From: Pseudomonas sp. ANT_H12B
GTDB taxonomy: Bacteria; Pseudomonadota; Gammaproteobacteria; Pseudomonadales; Pseudomonadaceae
Assembly: GCF_008369325.1 (NCBI RefSeq)
Contig: NZ_VOBI01000006.1
Coordinates: 186,001-250,000, forward strand
DNA length: 64,000 nt
Direction of reading: 5' to 3'
Positions 1-9,834 of this stretch are shown one piece after another; the first letter of the stretch is position 1, and each line of letters begins with the position of its first letter. The notes under the pieces were generated by a model. The model worked only from the letters and a program-made list of their open reading frames with translations, was not told the origin of the DNA and searched no databases. Made by a program: the position numbers and the translations under genes.

Positions 1-734
1 TGAGTAAACCACCAACCGTCATGAATCGTTTTATATCGGGCAATCAAAGGAGTCAATCCAGTATTAGCCCCTACTTGATTACTATCATGCTGGCGATACA
101 GCATCGATGGAACCGGATCGATGAACCATTTGTATTGGTGACTGCGGGCGAAGGCATAGCAGTACCAGTCATGCAAACTTACTTCCTGTAGTTGCTGCCA
201 ATTGGCAAGCATGGAGTCCTTCAACGGGTTCGCTAATCTATTGCTAAACACGTAAGTACAACCCGGCCCAGCAGCCTCAAACAAAAAATCCCAGGTCACT
301 TGCGGTTGCGCCTTATCCAACAAATGTGTTTTACCGTCCGGCCAGAAAGCCGTTACATTACTGGAATACGCATCAAATTCACGTGTCAGCAAAGTCTGAG
401 TGGCCCTCTCGAGTTTGTCTGAGTGCCAAATGTCATCCTGATCAGAGAACGCGATGAAGTCATAACCCTCGAAATCGACATCACGGATGAGACGGAAGAA
501 ATTGCGTGCTGCGCCACCGAAATTGCCGGCAGCCGGTAGCAACACGACATCGCGGCGTTCAGCGAAGAAGCTAGCGCACCAGGCTTCGGTGCCGTCTGTC
601 GAAGGATCAACACTTATATAGACGGTAACATCTACCGCTGACTGACTTAGGATCGAGGCAATCTGCTCTTCAATCCACCGCATTCCGTTGTACGCAGCCA
701 GCAAAACTGCTACCTGAGGATATTTTACTGGCAT
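1..734 (-). CDS. Family 2 glycosyltransferase, rhamnosyltransferase-like (3' end missing)
   Basis: This open frame starts at ATG 734 and runs off the left edge, giving 244 residues without a stop. The start MPVKYPQVAVLLAAYNGMRW is the usual GT-A nucleotide-binding beginning of family 2 transferases. DPSTDGT lies near residue 45 and the metal-binding stretch SDQDDIW lies near residue 97, followed further on by HDWYCYAF and YRQHDSNQVG, which are typical of bacterial rhamnosyltransferases. It probably adds a sugar to O-antigen or another surface glycan on the cytoplasmic face of the inner membrane. AGGA lies 5 bases before the start. It follows rmlA on the same strand after 68 bases, so it probably belongs to the same transcription unit. 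Donor and acceptor cannot be read from the sequence. Confidence 0.85.
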   Translation of the reverse strand, partial: MPVKYPQVAVLLAAYNGMRWIEEQIASILSQSAVDVTVYISVDPSTDGTEAWCASFFAERRDVVLLPAAGNFGGAARNFFRLIRDVDFEGYDFIAFSDQDDIWHSDKLERATQTLLTREFDAYSSNVTAFWPDGKTHLLDKAQPQVTWDFLFEAAGPGCTYVFSNRLANPLKDSMLANWQQLQEVSLHDWYCYAFARSHQYKWFIDPVPSMLYRQHDSNQVGANTGLTPLIARYKTIHDGWWFT

Positions 735-802
735 GCCAATCCTGCTTGCATTGGTTTAACACTTCAAATCGAATAAAGGACGCTCACAGACCAGTGGAAA
801 CA

Positions 803-1681
803 CTAGCCCAGCAACCTCTGCATGTACTGACCATAGCCAGTCTTCTTGAGACGCTCTGCTTGAGCACCCAATTGCTCTGGGGTGATCCAGCCATTGTTGT
901 AAGCGATCTCTTCCAAACAAGCCACTTTCAGTCCCTGACGTTGTTCGATAGTGCGCACGAAGTGACTGGCTTCAAGTAAAGATTCATGAGTACCGGTGTC
1001 GAGCCAGGCGAAACCGCGACCGAGGATTTCGACGTTCAGAGCATCCTGCTCAAGATAGGTGCGGTTGACGTCGGTAATTTCCAGCTCGCCGCGTTCGGAC
1101 GGCTTGATGCTCTTGGCAATCTCAACGACCTTGTTATCGTAAAAGTAAAGGCCCGTCACCACGTAGTTGGATTTTGGCTTCAGCGGTTTCTCTTCAATGC
1201 TCAGTGCACGACCGGCTGTGTCGAACTCAACAACACCGAAGCGTTCCGGATCGGAGACGTGGTAGCCGAATACGGTCGCACCGTGCTCTTGATTGTTGGC
1301 AGAACGCAGGTTGTCCGAGAAGTGCTGACCGTAGAAGATGTTGTCACCCAGGATCAGGCAGCAAGTATCTTCGCCGATGAACTCTTCGCCGATGATGAAG
1401 GCCTGTGCAAGACCGTCTGGGCTTGGCTGCTCGGCATAAGTCAGCTTGATGCCGTACAGACTGCCATCACCCAGCAACTTGCGGAAGCACGGCAGGTCTT
1501 CCGGTGTGGAGATGATCAGGATTTCGCGCATTCCCGCGAGCATCAGTACCGACAGAGGGTAAAAGATCATCGGCTTGTCGTATATCGGCAGCATCTGCTT
1601 GGATACACCGAGGGTCAACGGGTGCAGACGCGTGCCCGAGCCGCCGGCGAGGATGATGCCTTTACGATTTTTCGTGTTCAT
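803..1681 (-). CDS. rmlA: Glucose-1-phosphate thymidylyltransferase
   Basis: RmlA (RfbA) joins dTTP and glucose-1-phosphate to give dTDP-glucose, the first step of dTDP-L-rhamnose synthesis, in the cytoplasm. The 292-residue length is normal. The nucleotidyltransferase signature [11 protein letters not shown] is near residue 13, [17 protein letters not shown] follows it, LGDNIFYG is near residue 110, and IEEKP and [10 protein letters not shown] are further on. The start ATG overlaps the stop of rmlD as ATGA, so the two are translationally coupled. The order on the minus strand is rmlB-rmlD-rmlA. rmlC is not next to them in this window. Confidence 0.96.
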   Translation of the reverse strand: MNTKNRKGIILAGGSGTRLHPLTLGVSKQMLPIYDKPMIFYPLSVLMLAGMREILIISTPEDLPCFRKLLGDGSLYGIKLTYAEQPSPDGLAQAFIIGEEFIGEDTCCLILGDNIFYGQHFSDNLRSANNQEHGATVFGYHVSDPERFGVVEFDTAGRALSIEEKPLKPKSNYVVTGLYFYDNKVVEIAKSIKPSERGELEITDVNRTYLEQDALNVEILGRGFAWLDTGTHESLLEASHFVRTIEQRQGLKVACLEEIAYNNGWITPEQLGAQAERLKKTGYGQYMQRLLG

Positions 1682-2571
1682 TTGTTCAGAACTTCCCTAA
1701 GCATTCGGGTTACGCCACTTTGCCAATCCGGCAAGTGTAGAAAAAAATTGTCACGCAGCTTCTGAGTATTCAATCGCGAATTCAGAGGGCGGCGCGCAGG
1801 TGTTGGATAAGCAGTCGTTTCGATGGGATTAACCGCCGTTACAGCGAGCTGCTCGCCGTTGGCTTGGGCAAATTCGATCACATGGCTGGCATAACCATGC
1901 CAGGACACTTCGCCGCTTGAGGCCAAGTGATACAAGCCCGCCAGCTCGGGACGTTGCAGGACCTGCTGAATGGCCAACGCGGTCACGTCGGCAATCAGGT
2001 CCGCTCCTGTCGGAGCTCCGATCTGATCGGCGATGACGCTCAAGGTTTCGCGATCCTTGGCCAGACGCAGCATGGTCTTGGCGAAGTTGTCACCACGAGC
2101 GCCATAGACCCAGCTTGTGCGGAAGATCAGGTGTTTGCAGCCCGACGCGGTAATCGCCTGTTCACCGGCCAGTTTGCTGGCGCCGTAGTGATTCACCGGG
2201 GCCACTGCATCTGACTCTTGCCACGGCATTGAACCCAGGCCGCTGAAGACGTAGTCAGTCGAGTAGTGAATCAGCCAGGCACCCAAGGTCTTGGCCTCTT
2301 CGGCGATAACTTGGCTTGCCTGACCGTTCACACGGTAGGCCAGCTCGGTTTCGGACTCGGCTTTATCGACAGCGGTGTAGGCCGCCGCATTGACGATGAC
2401 GTCGGGTTTGACCTGGCGGATTGTTGCGCGCAAGGCGTCGAGGTCGGACAGATCCCCGCACAAACCATCGACAACATGACGATCCAGCGCGATCAGTTCG
2501 CCAAGCGGCGCGAGGGAGCGTTGCAGCTCCCAGCCCACCTGGCCGTTTTTTCCCAGTAGGAGTATTTTCAT
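1678..2571 (-). CDS. rmlD: dTDP-4-dehydrorhamnose reductase
   Basis: RmlD (RfbD) reduces dTDP-4-keto-L-rhamnose to dTDP-L-rhamnose, the last step of the pathway. It is an extended short-chain dehydrogenase of 297 residues from ATG 2571. The Rossmann motif [10 protein letters not shown] is at the N-terminus, [12 protein letters not shown] near residue 65, STDYVF near residue 105, and the catalytic YGASKLAGE near residue 130. A longer frame upstream exists but would lie inside rmlB. The chosen ATG overlaps the rmlB stop as ATGA, which fits an operon and gives the usual family length. Confidence 0.95.
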   Translation of the reverse strand: MKILLLGKNGQVGWELQRSLAPLGELIALDRHVVDGLCGDLSDLDALRATIRQVKPDVIVNAAAYTAVDKAESETELAYRVNGQASQVIAEEAKTLGAWLIHYSTDYVFSGLGSMPWQESDAVAPVNHYGASKLAGEQAITASGCKHLIFRTSWVYGARGDNFAKTMLRLAKDRETLSVIADQIGAPTGADLIADVTALAIQQVLQRPELAGLYHLASSGEVSWHGYASHVIEFAQANGEQLAVTAVNPIETTAYPTPARRPLNSRLNTQKLRDNFFLHLPDWQSGVTRMLREVLNK

Positions 2572-3644
2572 GCTTTGTTCGAACGGTCTGCGTAGTTCTG
2601 ATCGATCCACTGCTGATAGCTACCGCTCTTTACGTGAGCAACCCATTCAGTGTTGTTGAGGTACCACTCGACCGTTTTGCGGATGCCGGTCTCAAAAGTT
2701 TCTTCCGGCGTCCAACCCAGTTCGCGCTGGATTTTGCTGGCATCAATCGCGTAGCGCTGGTCGTGACCTGGGCGATCCTGAACGTAGGTAATCAGGCTGG
2801 CGTGTGGACGATGAGCGGAGTCCGGACGCAGTTCGTCGAGCAGTGCGCACAGGGTATGCACCACTTCAATGTTTTGCTTCTCGTTATGGCCGCCAATGTT
2901 GTACGTCTCGCCGATCACACCTTCGGTTACCACTTTGTACAGTGCGCGGGCGTGGTCTTCGACGTAGAGCCAGTCGCGGACCTGATTGCCTTTGCCGTAG
3001 ACCGGTAGCGGCTTGCCTTCCAGTGCATTGAGAATGATGAGCGGGATCAACTTCTCAGGGAAGTGGCATGGGCCATAGTTGTTCGAGCAGTTGGTGACCA
3101 GAGTCGGCAAACCGTAAGTACGGGCCCAGGCGCGAACCAGGTGATCGGAGCTGGCCTTGCTGGCGGAGTACGGCGAGCTTGGCTGATACGGCGTGGTTTC
3201 GGTGAAGAGGTCTTCCGGACCTTCGAGGTCTCCGTAAACTTCGTCAGTCGAAATATGGTGGAAGCGGAAGTTGGCTTTTCGCGCATCATCCAGCGCCGCC
3301 CAATAGTGGCGTGCAGCTTCCAGCAGGGTGTATGTGCCGATGATATTGGTCTGGATGAATTCAGATGGACCCGAGATCGAGCGATCAACGTGGGACTCTG
3401 CGGCCAGGTGCATGATGGCATCCGGTTGGTGTTCACGCAGGACGCGGTCGATCTGATCACGGTCGCAGATATCAACGCGTTCGAACACATAACGCGAGTT
3501 CTGACTAACTTCGGCCAATGACTCAAGGTTACCGGCGTAAGTAAGCTTATCCACGTTAACGACAGCGTCGGTAGTGTTGGAGATGATATGACGGATGACC
3601 GCCGAGCCGATAAACCCGGCGCCGCCGGTTACTAGAATTTTCAC
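2568..3644 (-). CDS. rmlB: dTDP-glucose 4,6-dehydratase
   Basis: RmlB (RfbB) converts dTDP-glucose to dTDP-4-keto-6-deoxyglucose using bound NAD. I place the start at GTG 3644, giving [16 protein letters not shown] and 358 residues, the family length. AAGGG lies upstream of it, and the nearby ATG at 3654 is in another frame. Visible motifs are [20 protein letters not shown] near residue 80, STDEVYGDL near residue 132, the catalytic [14 protein letters not shown] near residue 165, and [14 protein letters not shown]. It is the first gene of the rmlBDA unit and its promoter should lie in 3645-3874. Confidence 0.95.
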   Translation of the reverse strand: MKILVTGGAGFIGSAVIRHIISNTTDAVVNVDKLTYAGNLESLAEVSQNSRYVFERVDICDRDQIDRVLREHQPDAIMHLAAESHVDRSISGPSEFIQTNIIGTYTLLEAARHYWAALDDARKANFRFHHISTDEVYGDLEGPEDLFTETTPYQPSSPYSASKASSDHLVRAWARTYGLPTLVTNCSNNYGPCHFPEKLIPLIILNALEGKPLPVYGKGNQVRDWLYVEDHARALYKVVTEGVIGETYNIGGHNEKQNIEVVHTLCALLDELRPDSAHRPHASLITYVQDRPGHDQRYAIDASKIQRELGWTPEETFETGIRKTVEWYLNNTEWVAHVKSGSYQQWIDQNYADRSNKA

Positions 3645-3874
3645 GCGAAACCATACCCTTGAGTTACTGACAGGGCCGCCAACCGAACACTGTCTAAACC
3701 ATGAATGCAAAAGCCATCACGTTCGCTGAGGCTTCTGACAGAGTCAGTCTGTGCCGATATGGGAATATGCCACTATCGGACAAGCGCAGCATTTTACATC
3801 TTAATGACGGTTTTACTAATGGATATAGACAAGCTGTGGCTAAAGTTTAGTGCGCCTTCCCATCTATGTCGCAA
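3645..3874. other. Intergenic region between rmlB and the LapA-domain gene
   Basis: This 230-bp gap is more AT-rich than its surroundings, notably 3790-3860, and separates the housekeeping block from the polysaccharide genes. It should hold the rmlB promoter on the minus strand. I could not identify a convincing -35/-10 pair or a clear terminator in it. Confidence 0.4.
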
Positions 3875-4114
3875 TCAGACAAGGCGCTTGCGTGAAGCTC
3901 TGGACGTACGCCCCAGAAACCAGCCAAGGATCGGCCCGATTATCATGCCGATGAGCAGCGCAAGAACCATGACCAGCGATACCGGAAGTTGCGGTCCTGC
4001 CCAGCCAAGGAACAGCAGGGAAACCGATTGCTGATTCTCCAGGACAAACGCCAGGATCGCCAAAACCAGCAGCAGGACAAATACGACGAGCATTACGCGC
4101 TTGAGATTACGCAT
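3875..4114 (-). CDS. LapA-domain (DUF1049) inner-membrane protein
   Basis: This is a 79-residue membrane protein with two hydrophobic segments, about residues 7-25 and 40-66, separated by ENQQSVSLLFLGW, and ending in a basic tail (RTSRASRKRLV). That layout matches the lipopolysaccharide assembly protein A domain family (LapA/DUF1049). It is the inner-membrane protein, not the large adhesin also called LapA. In enterobacteria the family takes part in control of LPS synthesis. It follows ihfB on the same strand after 27 bases, so it is probably co-transcribed with it. The exact role in Pseudomonas is inferred only from family membership. Confidence 0.85.
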   Translation of the reverse strand: MRNLKRVMLVVFVLLLVLAILAFVLENQQSVSLLFLGWAGPQLPVSLVMVLALLIGMIIGPILGWFLGRTSRASRKRLV

Positions 4115-4141
4115 GAGCGAGTCCTTGAATGGCGGTGCCTG

Positions 4142-4438
4142 TCAAAGCCCTTCCTCCTCATCCTCGTTCACGCGATCGCGCAGTTCTTTGCCCGGCTTGA
4201 AATGCGGCACGAACTTGCCGTCGAGGCTGACGGACTGACCGGTTTTGGGATTGCGACCTACGCGTGGAGCGCGGTAGTGCAGTGAGAAGCTGCCAAACCC
4301 ACGGATCTCGATGCGATCACCGGTGGCCAGGCATTGGGACATTTGTTCGAGCATGGTCTTGATGGCCAGCTCCACATCCTTGGATGAGAGCAGCCCTTGA
4401 TGGGTGACAATTCGTTCGATCAACTCCGACTTCGTCAT
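4142..4438 (-). CDS. ihfB: Integration host factor subunit beta
   Basis: IHF-beta forms a heterodimer with IHF-alpha that bends DNA at specific sites and supports recombination, replication and sigma-54 promoters. The 98-residue protein has the full HU/IHF fold. It starts with [10 protein letters not shown] and carries the signature [20 protein letters not shown] near residue 47, including the DNA-intercalating proline. The C-terminal [13 protein letters not shown] is followed by an acidic tail. Its place close to rpsA is conserved in pseudomonads, and in P. aeruginosa the O-antigen locus also begins beside this gene. Confidence 0.97.
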   Translation of the reverse strand: MTKSELIERIVTHQGLLSSKDVELAIKTMLEQMSQCLATGDRIEIRGFGSFSLHYRAPRVGRNPKTGQSVSLDGKFVPHFKPGKELRDRVNEDEEEGL

Positions 4439-4592
4439 ATTTTTCCCTTCTTTTTCAAGCAGCTAGGAAAATCGCTTCAAAGGTTTTAGCATGCCCGGAG
4501 GAATTTGAACAGCCCATGTTATGACGTATATTTGCCAGCATCGGGATGCTTGACACGAAGGGCTCTGAAACACTGATCGAGCCATTACTCAC

Positions 4593-4871
4593 TCATCTAC
4601 AGATAACCAGCATGGTGCGTGTCAGGTAACCCGCAGGATTGAAGCCAAATGGGAATTCATCCTCTTCTTTGGCGTCATCCGACCTTGCCACGACCTTGTA
4701 ACCTGCTGCCTTGCACTCCTTGGCTGCGCGCTTTTGACATTTCTCCCATCCGGACCCCAACCCCGAACAATCGACCTCGATACCGCTGACCCCGCGTACC
4801 GCGTGCGTCTTCGCGTTAGTTGTACACCCAGCCAGTGTCAGTACTGCTATTGCGACAATGAGCTTGTTCAT
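4593..4871 (-). CDS. Small putative lipoprotein of unknown function
   Basis: I do not recognise the family. The 92-residue product has a short lipoprotein signal peptide with lipobox LAGC near residues 13-16, so Cys16 should be lipidated after cleavage. The mature part contains three further cysteines around CSGLGSGWEKCQKRAAKEC plus one near the C-terminus (VICR). AAGGA is 6 bases before ATG 4871. A good sigma-70 promoter at 4969-4997 precedes it and the rpsA terminator lies between it and rpsA, so it is probably its own transcription unit placed between rpsA and ihfB. Confidence 0.75.
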   Translation of the reverse strand: MNKLIVAIAVLTLAGCTTNAKTHAVRGVSGIEVDCSGLGSGWEKCQKRAAKECKAAGYKVVARSDDAKEEDEFPFGFNPAGYLTRTMLVICR

Positions 4872-4968
4872 TCACTTCCTTAGGTCGAGCACCTGGCCCG
4901 ACGGTCGTTCGCTTCAGGCTAAAGACTAGCTGCAAATAAACGATTGATCCTATTAAAGAAAGAGACAG

Positions 4969-4997
4969 CTTATAGGGACCATTGGTTTCACGGTCAA
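4969..4997 (-). promoter_or_regulatory. Sigma-70 promoter for the small lipoprotein gene
   Basis: On the minus strand TTGACC (4997-4992) and TATAAG (4974-4969) are separated by exactly 17 bases, a near-consensus sigma-70 promoter. Transcription would begin near 4962 and give a leader of about 90 bases before ATG 4871. It lies downstream of the rpsA terminator, which supports independent transcription. Confidence 0.65.
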
Positions 4998-5043
4998 ACG
5001 CCAAAGGATTAAGCGATCACCAGACTTATCAAATCCCAGGCAC

Positions 5044-5072
5044 AAAAAAGGGCGACCGAAGTCGCCCTTTTT
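5044..5072 (-). terminator. Rho-independent terminator after rpsA
   Basis: A perfect 7-bp stem, GGGCGAC (5050-5056) with GTCGCCC (5061-5067), encloses a 4-base loop. A run of six A at 5044-5049 makes the U-tract on the minus strand, and a T5 run on the other side makes the structure symmetric. It lies 18 bases past the rpsA stop. Confidence 0.9.
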
Positions 5073-5089
5073 CTATGGTCTGACAGAAC

Positions 5090-6784
5090 TTAGTTCTGTT
5101 TTTCCATTTGTGCACGCAACAGGTCGCCCAGAGTGGTAGGACCAGCAGCAGGTTCCGAAGTCGCTGGCTTGTCGCGCAGGCTCTGGATTGCTTCTTTCTC
5201 GTCTTCAACGTCTTTCGACTTGATCGAGAGCTGGATTACGCGGCTCTTACGGTCAACGCTGATGATCTTGGCTTCTACTTCTTCGCCTTCTTTCAGAACG
5301 TTGCGCGCGTCTTCAACGCGGTCACGGCTGATTTCGGAGGCTTTCAGAGTCGCTTCGATATCGTCGGCCAGAGTGATGATGGCGCCTTTAGCGTCAACTT
5401 CTTTCACGATGCCTTTAACGATTGCGCCTTTGTCGTTCTCTTGAACGTACTCGGAGAACGGATCGCTTTCCAGTTGCTTGATACCCAGGGAGATGCGCTC
5501 GCGCTCTGGGTCAACCGACAGGATAACGGTGTCCAGCTCGTCGCCCTTCTTGAAGCGGCGAACGGCTTCTTCGCCCACTTCGTTCCAGGAGATGTCGGAC
5601 AGGTGAACCAGACCGTCGATGCCGCCGTCCAGACCAATGAAGATACCGAAATCGGTGATCGACTTGATGGTGCCGGAGATTTTATCGCCCTTGTTGAACT
5701 GGCCAGAGAAATCTTCCCATGGGTTAGATTTGCACTGCTTGATGCCGAGGGAGATACGACGACGCTCTTCGTCGATGTCCAGAACCATAACTTCCACTTC
5801 GTCGCCGACTTGTACGACTTTCGAAGGGTGGATGTTCTTGTTGGTCCAGTCCATTTCGGAAACGTGTACCAGGCCTTCAACGCCTTCTTCCAGCTCAGCG
5901 AAGCAGCCGTAGTCGGTCAGGTTGGTTACACGAGCGGTAACGCGAGTGCTTTCTGGGTAACGGGCTTTGATAGCAACCCATGGATCTTCGCCCAGTTGCT
6001 TGAGGCCCAGGGAAACACGATTGCGTTCGCGATCGTACTTCAGAACCTTGACATCGATCTCGTCGCCAACGTTGACGATTTCGGAAGGATGCTTGATACG
6101 CTTCCAAGCCATGTCGGTAATGTGCAGCAGGCCATCGACGCCACCCAGATCGACGAATGCGCCGTAATCGGTGAGGTTTTTGACGATACCTTTGACTTGT
6201 TGGCCTTCCTGCAGGGATTCCAGCAGAGCTTCACGCTCGGCGGAGTTCTCGGCTTCGAGGACGCTACGACGGGAAACGACAACGTTGTTGCGTTTCTGGT
6301 CAAGCTTGATGACCTTGAATTCCAGCTCTTTGCCTTCCAGGTGCGTGGTGTCGCGCACTGGACGAACGTCAACCAGAGAACCTGGCAGGAACGCACGGAT
6401 GCCGTTAACGTCGACAGTGAAGCCGCCTTTAACCTTACCGTTAATAACGCCCTTGACCACTTCTTCGGCTGCGAAGGCTGCTTCCAGAACAATCCAGCAT
6501 TCAGCGCGCTTGGCTTTTTCACGGGACAGCTTGGTTTCACCAAAGCCGTCTTCAACCGAGTCCAGAGCAACGTGAACTTCGTCACCGACGTTGATAGTCA
6601 GTTCGCCAGCATCGTTGTAGAACTGCTCAAGCGGGATGAGTGCTTCAGACTTCAGACCAGCGTGAACGGTTACCCAGCGAGCCTGGTAATCGATATCAAC
6701 GATAACACCGGTGATGATGGAGCCTGCCTGAAGGTTCAGGGTTTTTAGGCTTTCTTCAAAGAGTTCCGCAAAGCTTTCGCTCAT
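5090..6784 (-). CDS. rpsA: 30S ribosomal protein S1
   Basis: S1 binds mRNA and brings it to the 30S subunit for initiation. The 564-residue protein is the usual gammaproteobacterial length and contains six S1 (OB-fold) repeats. Repeats such as [48 protein letters not shown] and [24 protein letters not shown] can be seen from about residue 190 onward. The N-terminal [14 protein letters not shown] is the conserved ribosome-docking segment. It follows cmk, as in most gammaproteobacteria, and ends at a strong terminator. Its 120-bp leader can fold into several hairpins, which is relevant because S1 represses its own translation in E. coli. Confidence 0.97.
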   Translation of the reverse strand: MSESFAELFEESLKTLNLQAGSIITGVIVDIDYQARWVTVHAGLKSEALIPLEQFYNDAGELTINVGDEVHVALDSVEDGFGETKLSREKAKRAECWIVLEAAFAAEEVVKGVINGKVKGGFTVDVNGIRAFLPGSLVDVRPVRDTTHLEGKELEFKVIKLDQKRNNVVVSRRSVLEAENSAEREALLESLQEGQQVKGIVKNLTDYGAFVDLGGVDGLLHITDMAWKRIKHPSEIVNVGDEIDVKVLKYDRERNRVSLGLKQLGEDPWVAIKARYPESTRVTARVTNLTDYGCFAELEEGVEGLVHVSEMDWTNKNIHPSKVVQVGDEVEVMVLDIDEERRRISLGIKQCKSNPWEDFSGQFNKGDKISGTIKSITDFGIFIGLDGGIDGLVHLSDISWNEVGEEAVRRFKKGDELDTVILSVDPERERISLGIKQLESDPFSEYVQENDKGAIVKGIVKEVDAKGAIITLADDIEATLKASEISRDRVEDARNVLKEGEEVEAKIISVDRKSRVIQLSIKSKDVEDEKEAIQSLRDKPATSEPAAGPTTLGDLLRAQMEKQN

Positions 6785-6800
6785 TTTAATTCCTGTTGAA

Positions 6801-6900
6801 TAAGGGCGAAGGATACGCCCATCTCCACGTCCCAGACGACGTGGGTTATGTTCATTAGAAGAAACACCGCAAGACTATGACTGGTCCCCTACGGTGTTTC
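6801..6900 (-). promoter_or_regulatory. Structured leader of rpsA with three candidate hairpins
   Basis: Between the cmk stop and the rpsA ATG the minus-strand transcript can form three hairpins. The first pairs 6861-6869 with 6892-6900 (9 bp, GAAACACCG, 22-base loop). The second pairs 6825-6831 with 6838-6844 (7 bp, CCACGTC). The third pairs 6804-6808 with 6816-6820 (5 bp, GGGCG). The E. coli rpsA leader also has three hairpins used for autogenous control by S1, so a similar role is likely. The first hairpin could instead attenuate read-through from cmk. Confidence 0.5.
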
Positions 6901-6904
6901 TTGG

Positions 6905-7594
6905 TCACCCGGCGATATCGCGAATGGCGATCTCGCTCATGATGCGTTCCAGCACCTGATCGATGGATAATTCCGTGGAATCCAGCTGTATGGCGTCAGC
7001 CGCCGGCTTGAGCGGGGCTACCGCACGCTGGGTGTCACGCTCATCGCGGACACGTATCTCATCTAGCAGACTCGACAGACTAACACCATCGACTTTGCCC
7101 TTCAACTGCAAGTATCGACGGCGCGCACGCTCCTCGGCACTGGCAGTGAGGAAAATCTTCAGCGGCGCGTCCGGAAAAACCACCGTGCCCATGTCGCGAC
7201 CATCAGCGACCAGACCCGGCGGTTCCTGAAACGCCCGCTGACGCTGGAGCAGCGCATCACGCACCGCCGGAAGTGCAGCGACCTGGGAAGCCCAGGCGCC
7301 AACTTGTTCGTTGCGCAGATCATCAGTGACGTCGTCACCTTCGAGAATGATCCGCTGCGGATGCCCCTCGGTCGCGCCGACGAACTGCACGTCCAGATGA
7401 GCGGCCAGCAGTTTCAGCGACTCTTCATTGGTCAGATCGACGCCATGGTTACGAGCCGCGAACGCCAGCAGACGGTACAGCGCACCGGAATCCAGCAGGC
7501 ACCAGCCCAGGCGCCTGGCCAGAATCCCGGCGATAGTGCCCTTGCCCGACCCGCTCGGGCCGTCGATGGTGATGACCGGTGGCTTGATAATCAC
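6905..7594 (-). CDS. cmk: Cytidylate kinase
   Basis: Cmk phosphorylates CMP and dCMP using ATP. I place the start at GTG 7594, which overlaps the upstream tyrA-aroA stop as GTGA and gives 229 residues, the family length. A longer frame upstream would lie inside the preceding gene. The Walker A motif [10 protein letters not shown] is near residue 12, the CMP-binding region contains DSGALYR and [16 protein letters not shown], and the lid contains [11 protein letters not shown]. It lies between aromatic-synthesis genes and rpsA on the same strand, the classic aroA-cmk-rpsA order. Confidence 0.95.
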   Translation of the reverse strand: MIIKPPVITIDGPSGSGKGTIAGILARRLGWCLLDSGALYRLLAFAARNHGVDLTNEESLKLLAAHLDVQFVGATEGHPQRIILEGDDVTDDLRNEQVGAWASQVAALPAVRDALLQRQRAFQEPPGLVADGRDMGTVVFPDAPLKIFLTASAEERARRRYLQLKGKVDGVSLSSLLDEIRVRDERDTQRAVAPLKPAADAIQLDSTELSIDQVLERIMSEIAIRDIAG

Positions 7595-9834
7595 GACTGA
7601 GCCTCTTGTGCAACACGGATACCGACCTGCGCGCACAGCGCGAGGAAGTTCGGGAACGACGTCGCGACGTTGGCACAATCATGAATTCGGATCGGTGCGG
7701 TGGCACGCAGCGAAGCCACGCTGAAGGCCATGGCAATCCGGTGATCGCCGTGGCCGTGCACTTCGCCGCCGCCGATCTGGCCGCCGTCGATAATGATGCC
7801 GTCCGGGGTCGGTTCGCATTTGACGCCCAGCGCCAGCAAGCCATCGGCCATGACCTGAATTCGGTCCGACTCTTTAACCCGCAGCTCTTCGGCGCCACGC
7901 AGGATGGTGCGCCCTTCGGCACAGGCGGCGGCCACGAACAGCACCGGGAATTCGTCGATGGCCAGCGGAACCAGCGCTTCGGGAATCTCGATACCTTTGA
8001 GTTTAGCTGCACGTACGCGCAGATCAGCGACCGGCTCGCCGCCGACTTCACGCTGGTTTTCCAGGGTGATGTCAGCGCCCATCAGACGCAGGATGTCGAT
8101 CACGCCGGTACGGGTCGGGTTGATGCCAACGTGCTCAAGCACCAACTCCGAACCTTCGGCGATCGACGCAGCCACCAGAAAGAACGCGGAAGACGAGATG
8201 TCGCCCGGCACTTCAATGTGGGTGGCGGTCAACTTGTGGCCGGATTCGACCGAAGCTGTCGCACCGTTGACGGTGACCGGGTAGCCGAAGCCACGCAGCA
8301 TGCGCTCGGTGTGGTCGCGGGTCGGCGCAGGCTCGGTGACGGTGGTCTTGTCTTCGGCGTACAAACCCGCCAGCAGCAGGCAGGATTTAACCTGGGCACT
8401 GGCCATCGGCATGGTGTAGGTCAGGCCTTTGAGCTTGTTGCCACCACGGATGATCATCGGTGGACGACCTTCAGCGGCGGTTTCGATCACGGCGCCCATT
8501 TCCCGCAATGGGTTGGCCACGCGATTCATCGGCCGCTTGGACAGCGAAGCGTCACCGGTCAGGGTGCTGTCGAAGCTCTGCGCAGCCAACAGGCCAGACA
8601 GCAGACGCATCGAGGTGCCGGAGTTGCCCAGATAGATCGGGCCCGGCGCAGGCTTCAGGCCATGCAGGCCGACGCCGTGAATGGTCACGCGGCCGTGGTG
8701 CGGACCTTCGATCACAACACCCATGTCACGGAAGGCCTGCAAGGTCGCCAAGGCGTCTTCGCCCTCAAGGAAACCTTCCACTTCGGTGACGCCTTCGGCC
8801 AGGGAGCCGAGCATGATCGAACGGTGGGAAATCGATTTATCGCCCGGTACACGAATCCGCCCAGTCAGGCGGCCACCAGGTTGTGCCAGGAAAATCAGGT
8901 CGTTGGAGTTCATAGCGTCCACATAAGCCCGGCGGGCCAGGATTTTACTGAAATGTTCGCGGGCAACCCGGGCGCGAGTGAATACGCCCAACAATTGGTG
9001 CCCATCCCCTGCATCGACCGCGTCGCGCAAGGCGTCGAGGTCGCTGCGAAATGTATCGAGTGTGCGCAGGACAGCTTCGCGGTTGGCGAGGAAGATGTCG
9101 TGCCACATGACCGGATCGCTACCCGCGATTCTTGTGAAATCGCGGAAACCGCCGGCAGCGTAACGGAATATCTCTAGGTTTTCATTGCGCTTGGCCAGCG
9201 AATCGACCAAACCGAACGCCAGCAAGTGCGGTAAATGACTGGTCGCCGCCAACACTTCGTCATGACGCTCGACCTGCATGTGCTCGACATCGGCGCCCAA
9301 TTCGCGCCACAACCGGTCGACCACTGCCAGGGCTGCCGGATCGGTTTGATCCAGCGGTGTCAGAATCACTTTATGGCGACGGAACAGTTCGGCATTGGAA
9401 GCTTCCACCCCGCTCTGCTCGGAACCGGCAATCGGATGCCCCGGCACGAAACGCGCCGGCATGCCGCCAAACGCTTCGGTTGCGGCGCGCACCACATTGC
9501 CTTTGGCGCTGCCAACATCGGTCAGGATCGCTTTCCCCAGGTTCATGCCAGCCAACCGGCCGAGCATTTTTTCCATGGCAAGGATCGGCACGGCCAACTG
9601 GATAACATCTGCACCCTGACAAGCAACAGTCAGGTCTTCTTCGCAGCGATCGACCACACCCAACTCGACCGCGAGCTTGCGCGACTGCGGGTCGAGATCG
9701 ACACCGACCACTTCGCGACACAACCCGCTTTCACGCAATCCCTTGGCAAACGAACCGCCGATCAACCCCAGACCGACCACCACCAGGCGACCGATCATAG
9801 GTTCAGCAGATTGCAGTGCAGTGACATCAACCAC
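7591..9834 (-). CDS. aroA: Fused prephenate dehydrogenase / EPSP synthase (TyrA-AroA)
   Basis: Two enzymes are joined in one 747-residue chain. Residues about 15-300 are an NAD-dependent prephenate dehydrogenase ([36 protein letters not shown]) that makes 4-hydroxyphenylpyruvate for tyrosine. Residues about 315-747 are 3-phosphoshikimate 1-carboxyvinyltransferase ([38 protein letters not shown]) that makes EPSP for chorismate. The GTG start at 9834 has AAGG 9 bases upstream and overlaps hisC by 8 bases. ATG 9798 would give a 735-residue protein but has no visible ribosome-binding site. The same fusion is known in other pseudomonads. Confidence 0.93.
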   Translation of the reverse strand: MVDVTALQSAEPMIGRLVVVGLGLIGGSFAKGLRESGLCREVVGVDLDPQSRKLAVELGVVDRCEEDLTVACQGADVIQLAVPILAMEKMLGRLAGMNLGKAILTDVGSAKGNVVRAATEAFGGMPARFVPGHPIAGSEQSGVEASNAELFRRHKVILTPLDQTDPAALAVVDRLWRELGADVEHMQVERHDEVLAATSHLPHLLAFGLVDSLAKRNENLEIFRYAAGGFRDFTRIAGSDPVMWHDIFLANREAVLRTLDTFRSDLDALRDAVDAGDGHQLLGVFTRARVAREHFSKILARRAYVDAMNSNDLIFLAQPGGRLTGRIRVPGDKSISHRSIMLGSLAEGVTEVEGFLEGEDALATLQAFRDMGVVIEGPHHGRVTIHGVGLHGLKPAPGPIYLGNSGTSMRLLSGLLAAQSFDSTLTGDASLSKRPMNRVANPLREMGAVIETAAEGRPPMIIRGGNKLKGLTYTMPMASAQVKSCLLLAGLYAEDKTTVTEPAPTRDHTERMLRGFGYPVTVNGATASVESGHKLTATHIEVPGDISSSAFFLVAASIAEGSELVLEHVGINPTRTGVIDILRLMGADITLENQREVGGEPVADLRVRAAKLKGIEIPEALVPLAIDEFPVLFVAAACAEGRTILRGAEELRVKESDRIQVMADGLLALGVKCEPTPDGIIIDGGQIGGGEVHGHGDHRIAMAFSVASLRATAPIRIHDCANVATSFPNFLALCAQVGIRVAQEAQS

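Noticed and set aside
4593..4871. Lipoprotein as a toxin-antitoxin or colicin-release protein
   Set aside because: Only the lipobox and cysteines can be seen, and there is no partner gene; the function stays unknown.
5108..6748. A 546-codon open frame opposite rpsA
   Set aside because: It is the antisense of a clear rpsA gene. High GC and codon bias keep the opposite frame open, and its translation shows no domain.
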